Shown here in pieces: positions 5,227 to 6,045 of a stretch of 6,045 nucleotides of DNA. Source of the DNA: an uncultured Collinsella sp. (GTDB lineage: Bacteria > Actinomycetota > Coriobacteriia > Coriobacteriales > Coriobacteriaceae); the NCBI GenBank assembly GCA_900556285.1, contig USOF01000086.1, forward strand, positions 1 through 6,045. The letters run 5' to 3'. The notes beneath the pieces were generated by a model. That model had not been told where the DNA came from. It saw nothing but the letters and a program-made list of their open reading frames with translations, and searched no databases. A program made the translations under genes and the position numbers. How positions within the stretch are numbered: position 1 is the first letter of the stretch; every line of letters begins with the position of its first letter.

Positions 5227-6045
5227 ATGAACGTTTCGCAAGCACTCGAATACGAGCGCCAGCCGTTTATCCCCATGTTTATCTATGGCGATCACGGCGC
5301 CATGGAGTCCGAGCGCCAGAAAGGCGAAGAGGCCCTTAAGGTGCTCGAAACCGAGTACTTTACCGCCGAGGGCGACCCCAGCTTCGACTTTGCCACCGTG
5401 CGCGACCTGGCCGACCGCAACCGCGACCTGTGCGACCAGATTGGCGAGGCGCGTCTGCGCAACGTGACGCCCGCGACGCTCTCGCGCGGCCTGTCCGATG
5501 CCGACACCTGCGCCGCCATCGGCAAGATGCAAAAGCGCACCGCCGCGTCCGTTATGCGCGAAATCCGCGGCGACCGCGACGCGCTCGGCGTGGCCTACGC
5601 CCGCAAGCCCATCCAGGGCACCGTGCTCGGTATCGACATCGAGACCACCGGCCGTGCACCCGAGCGCGGCTATATCATCAACGTGGGTTGGGAGATCATG
5701 GACCTCACGAGCGACGCCGTCCCGCACGACGCCGAGGCACACTACTGCGGCCTGCCCGACATCTACCGCGGCGAGGATGTGCCGTTGTCGAATATCCACC
5801 ACATCACCTGGGACGACATCGCCGGCAAAAAGCCGTTCCGCGAGAACAAGGAACTGCAGAAGCAGCTGCTCAAGCTTATGAAGAAGTACCCGTACATGGC
5901 GCACAACGCCGCCTTTGAGGACAGTTGGTTCAAGATCCACCTGGACGGTTACGCCGAGGCACGCCGCGCCGGCAAGATCATCGTCATCGACTCGCGCCAG
6001 ATCTGCCGCAGCCTGGATGCCGACGTCCGCTCGCTCCCCCGCGAG
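5227..6045 (+). CDS. DEDD-type 3'-5' exonuclease (DnaQ-like), 3' end outside window
   Basis: Open from ATG 5227 to the right edge, 273 codons with no stop. AAGGAG six bases upstream of the ATG fixes the start. Residues about 133-141 read LGIDIETTG, the Exo I motif of DnaQ-like exonucleases, with metal ligands D137 and E139. MAHNAAFEDSWF at about 225-236 is Exo II (H226, N227; the acid is E231 or D232, where DnaQ itself has D directly after F). IDSRQICRSLD follows, matching the usual segment before Exo III, which would lie beyond the window. The domain is expected to degrade DNA or RNA from the 3' end. About 130 residues precede the catalytic domain; they are charged and probably helical, and I do not recognise them. 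The gene is divergent from the metal transporter. Strong third-position GC fits a well-established chromosomal gene. Confidence 0.8.
   Translation, partial: MNVSQALEYERQPFIPMFIYGDHGAMESERQKGEEALKVLETEYFTAEGDPSFDFATVRDLADRNRDLCDQIGEARLRNVTPATLSRGLSDADTCAAIGKMQKRTAASVMREIRGDRDALGVAYARKPIQGTVLGIDIETTGRAPERGYIINVGWEIMDLTSDAVPHDAEAHYCGLPDIYRGEDVPLSNIHHITWDDIAGKKPFRENKELQKQLLKLMKKYPYMAHNAAFEDSWFKIHLDGYAEARRAGKIIVIDSRQICRSLDADVRSLPRE

Noticed and set aside
5107..5940. Long open frame on the minus strand (277 codons)
   Set aside because: It lies opposite the exonuclease, which has a good ribosome site and recognisable DnaQ motifs. The antisense frame has low-complexity Val/Ala/Gly/Leu composition typical of a shadow in GC-rich DNA, and it would also run through the transporter promoter.

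Overview
The window reads as ordinary chromosome from a GC-rich Gram-positive bacterium. Protein character, codon use (many GCC, CGC and GAC codons) and the mix of families suggest a gut actinobacterium of the Coriobacteriia, possibly Collinsella-like. This is recognition from memory, not a database result. I see no rRNA, tRNA, CRISPR array, insertion sequence or phage gene.

Layout: the 3' end of a DUF1015-like gene enters from the left on the + strand and ends at 398. It meets a leftward cluster head-on across a bidirectional terminator (443-480). In transcription order that cluster is a nitroreductase (2472-1801) followed by two tandem, clearly paralogous histidine phosphatases (1718-1176 and 1158-526). 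A 235-bp divergent intergenic region follows, carrying a near-consensus DtxR/IdeR-type box (2501-2519). Next on the + strand come a six-helix DUF308/HdeD-like membrane protein (2708-3310) and a YaiI/YqxD-family protein (3311-3793), joined with zero spacing (TAG directly followed by ATG). A long bidirectional hairpin terminator (3872-3952) separates them from a leftward ArsP_2-type putative metal transporter (5055-3961) with a histidine-rich cytosolic or extracytosolic loop. The transporter's promoter (TTGGCA, 16 bp, TACAAT) is overlaid by a compound dyad. On the other side of this second divergent region, a DEDD-type 3'-5' exonuclease starts at 5227 and runs off the right edge.

How it fits together: the genes do not form one pathway. 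The most interesting point is that two separate control regions look metal-responsive: the iron-box-like site at the nitroreductase and the dyad over the metal transporter promoter. Otherwise the window is housekeeping or accessory chromosome, and I did not find a convincing new multi-gene system.

Two start sites deserve care. The nitroreductase and the downstream phosphatase both have upstream in-frame TTG codons, but the ATGs at 2472 and 1158 fit better.
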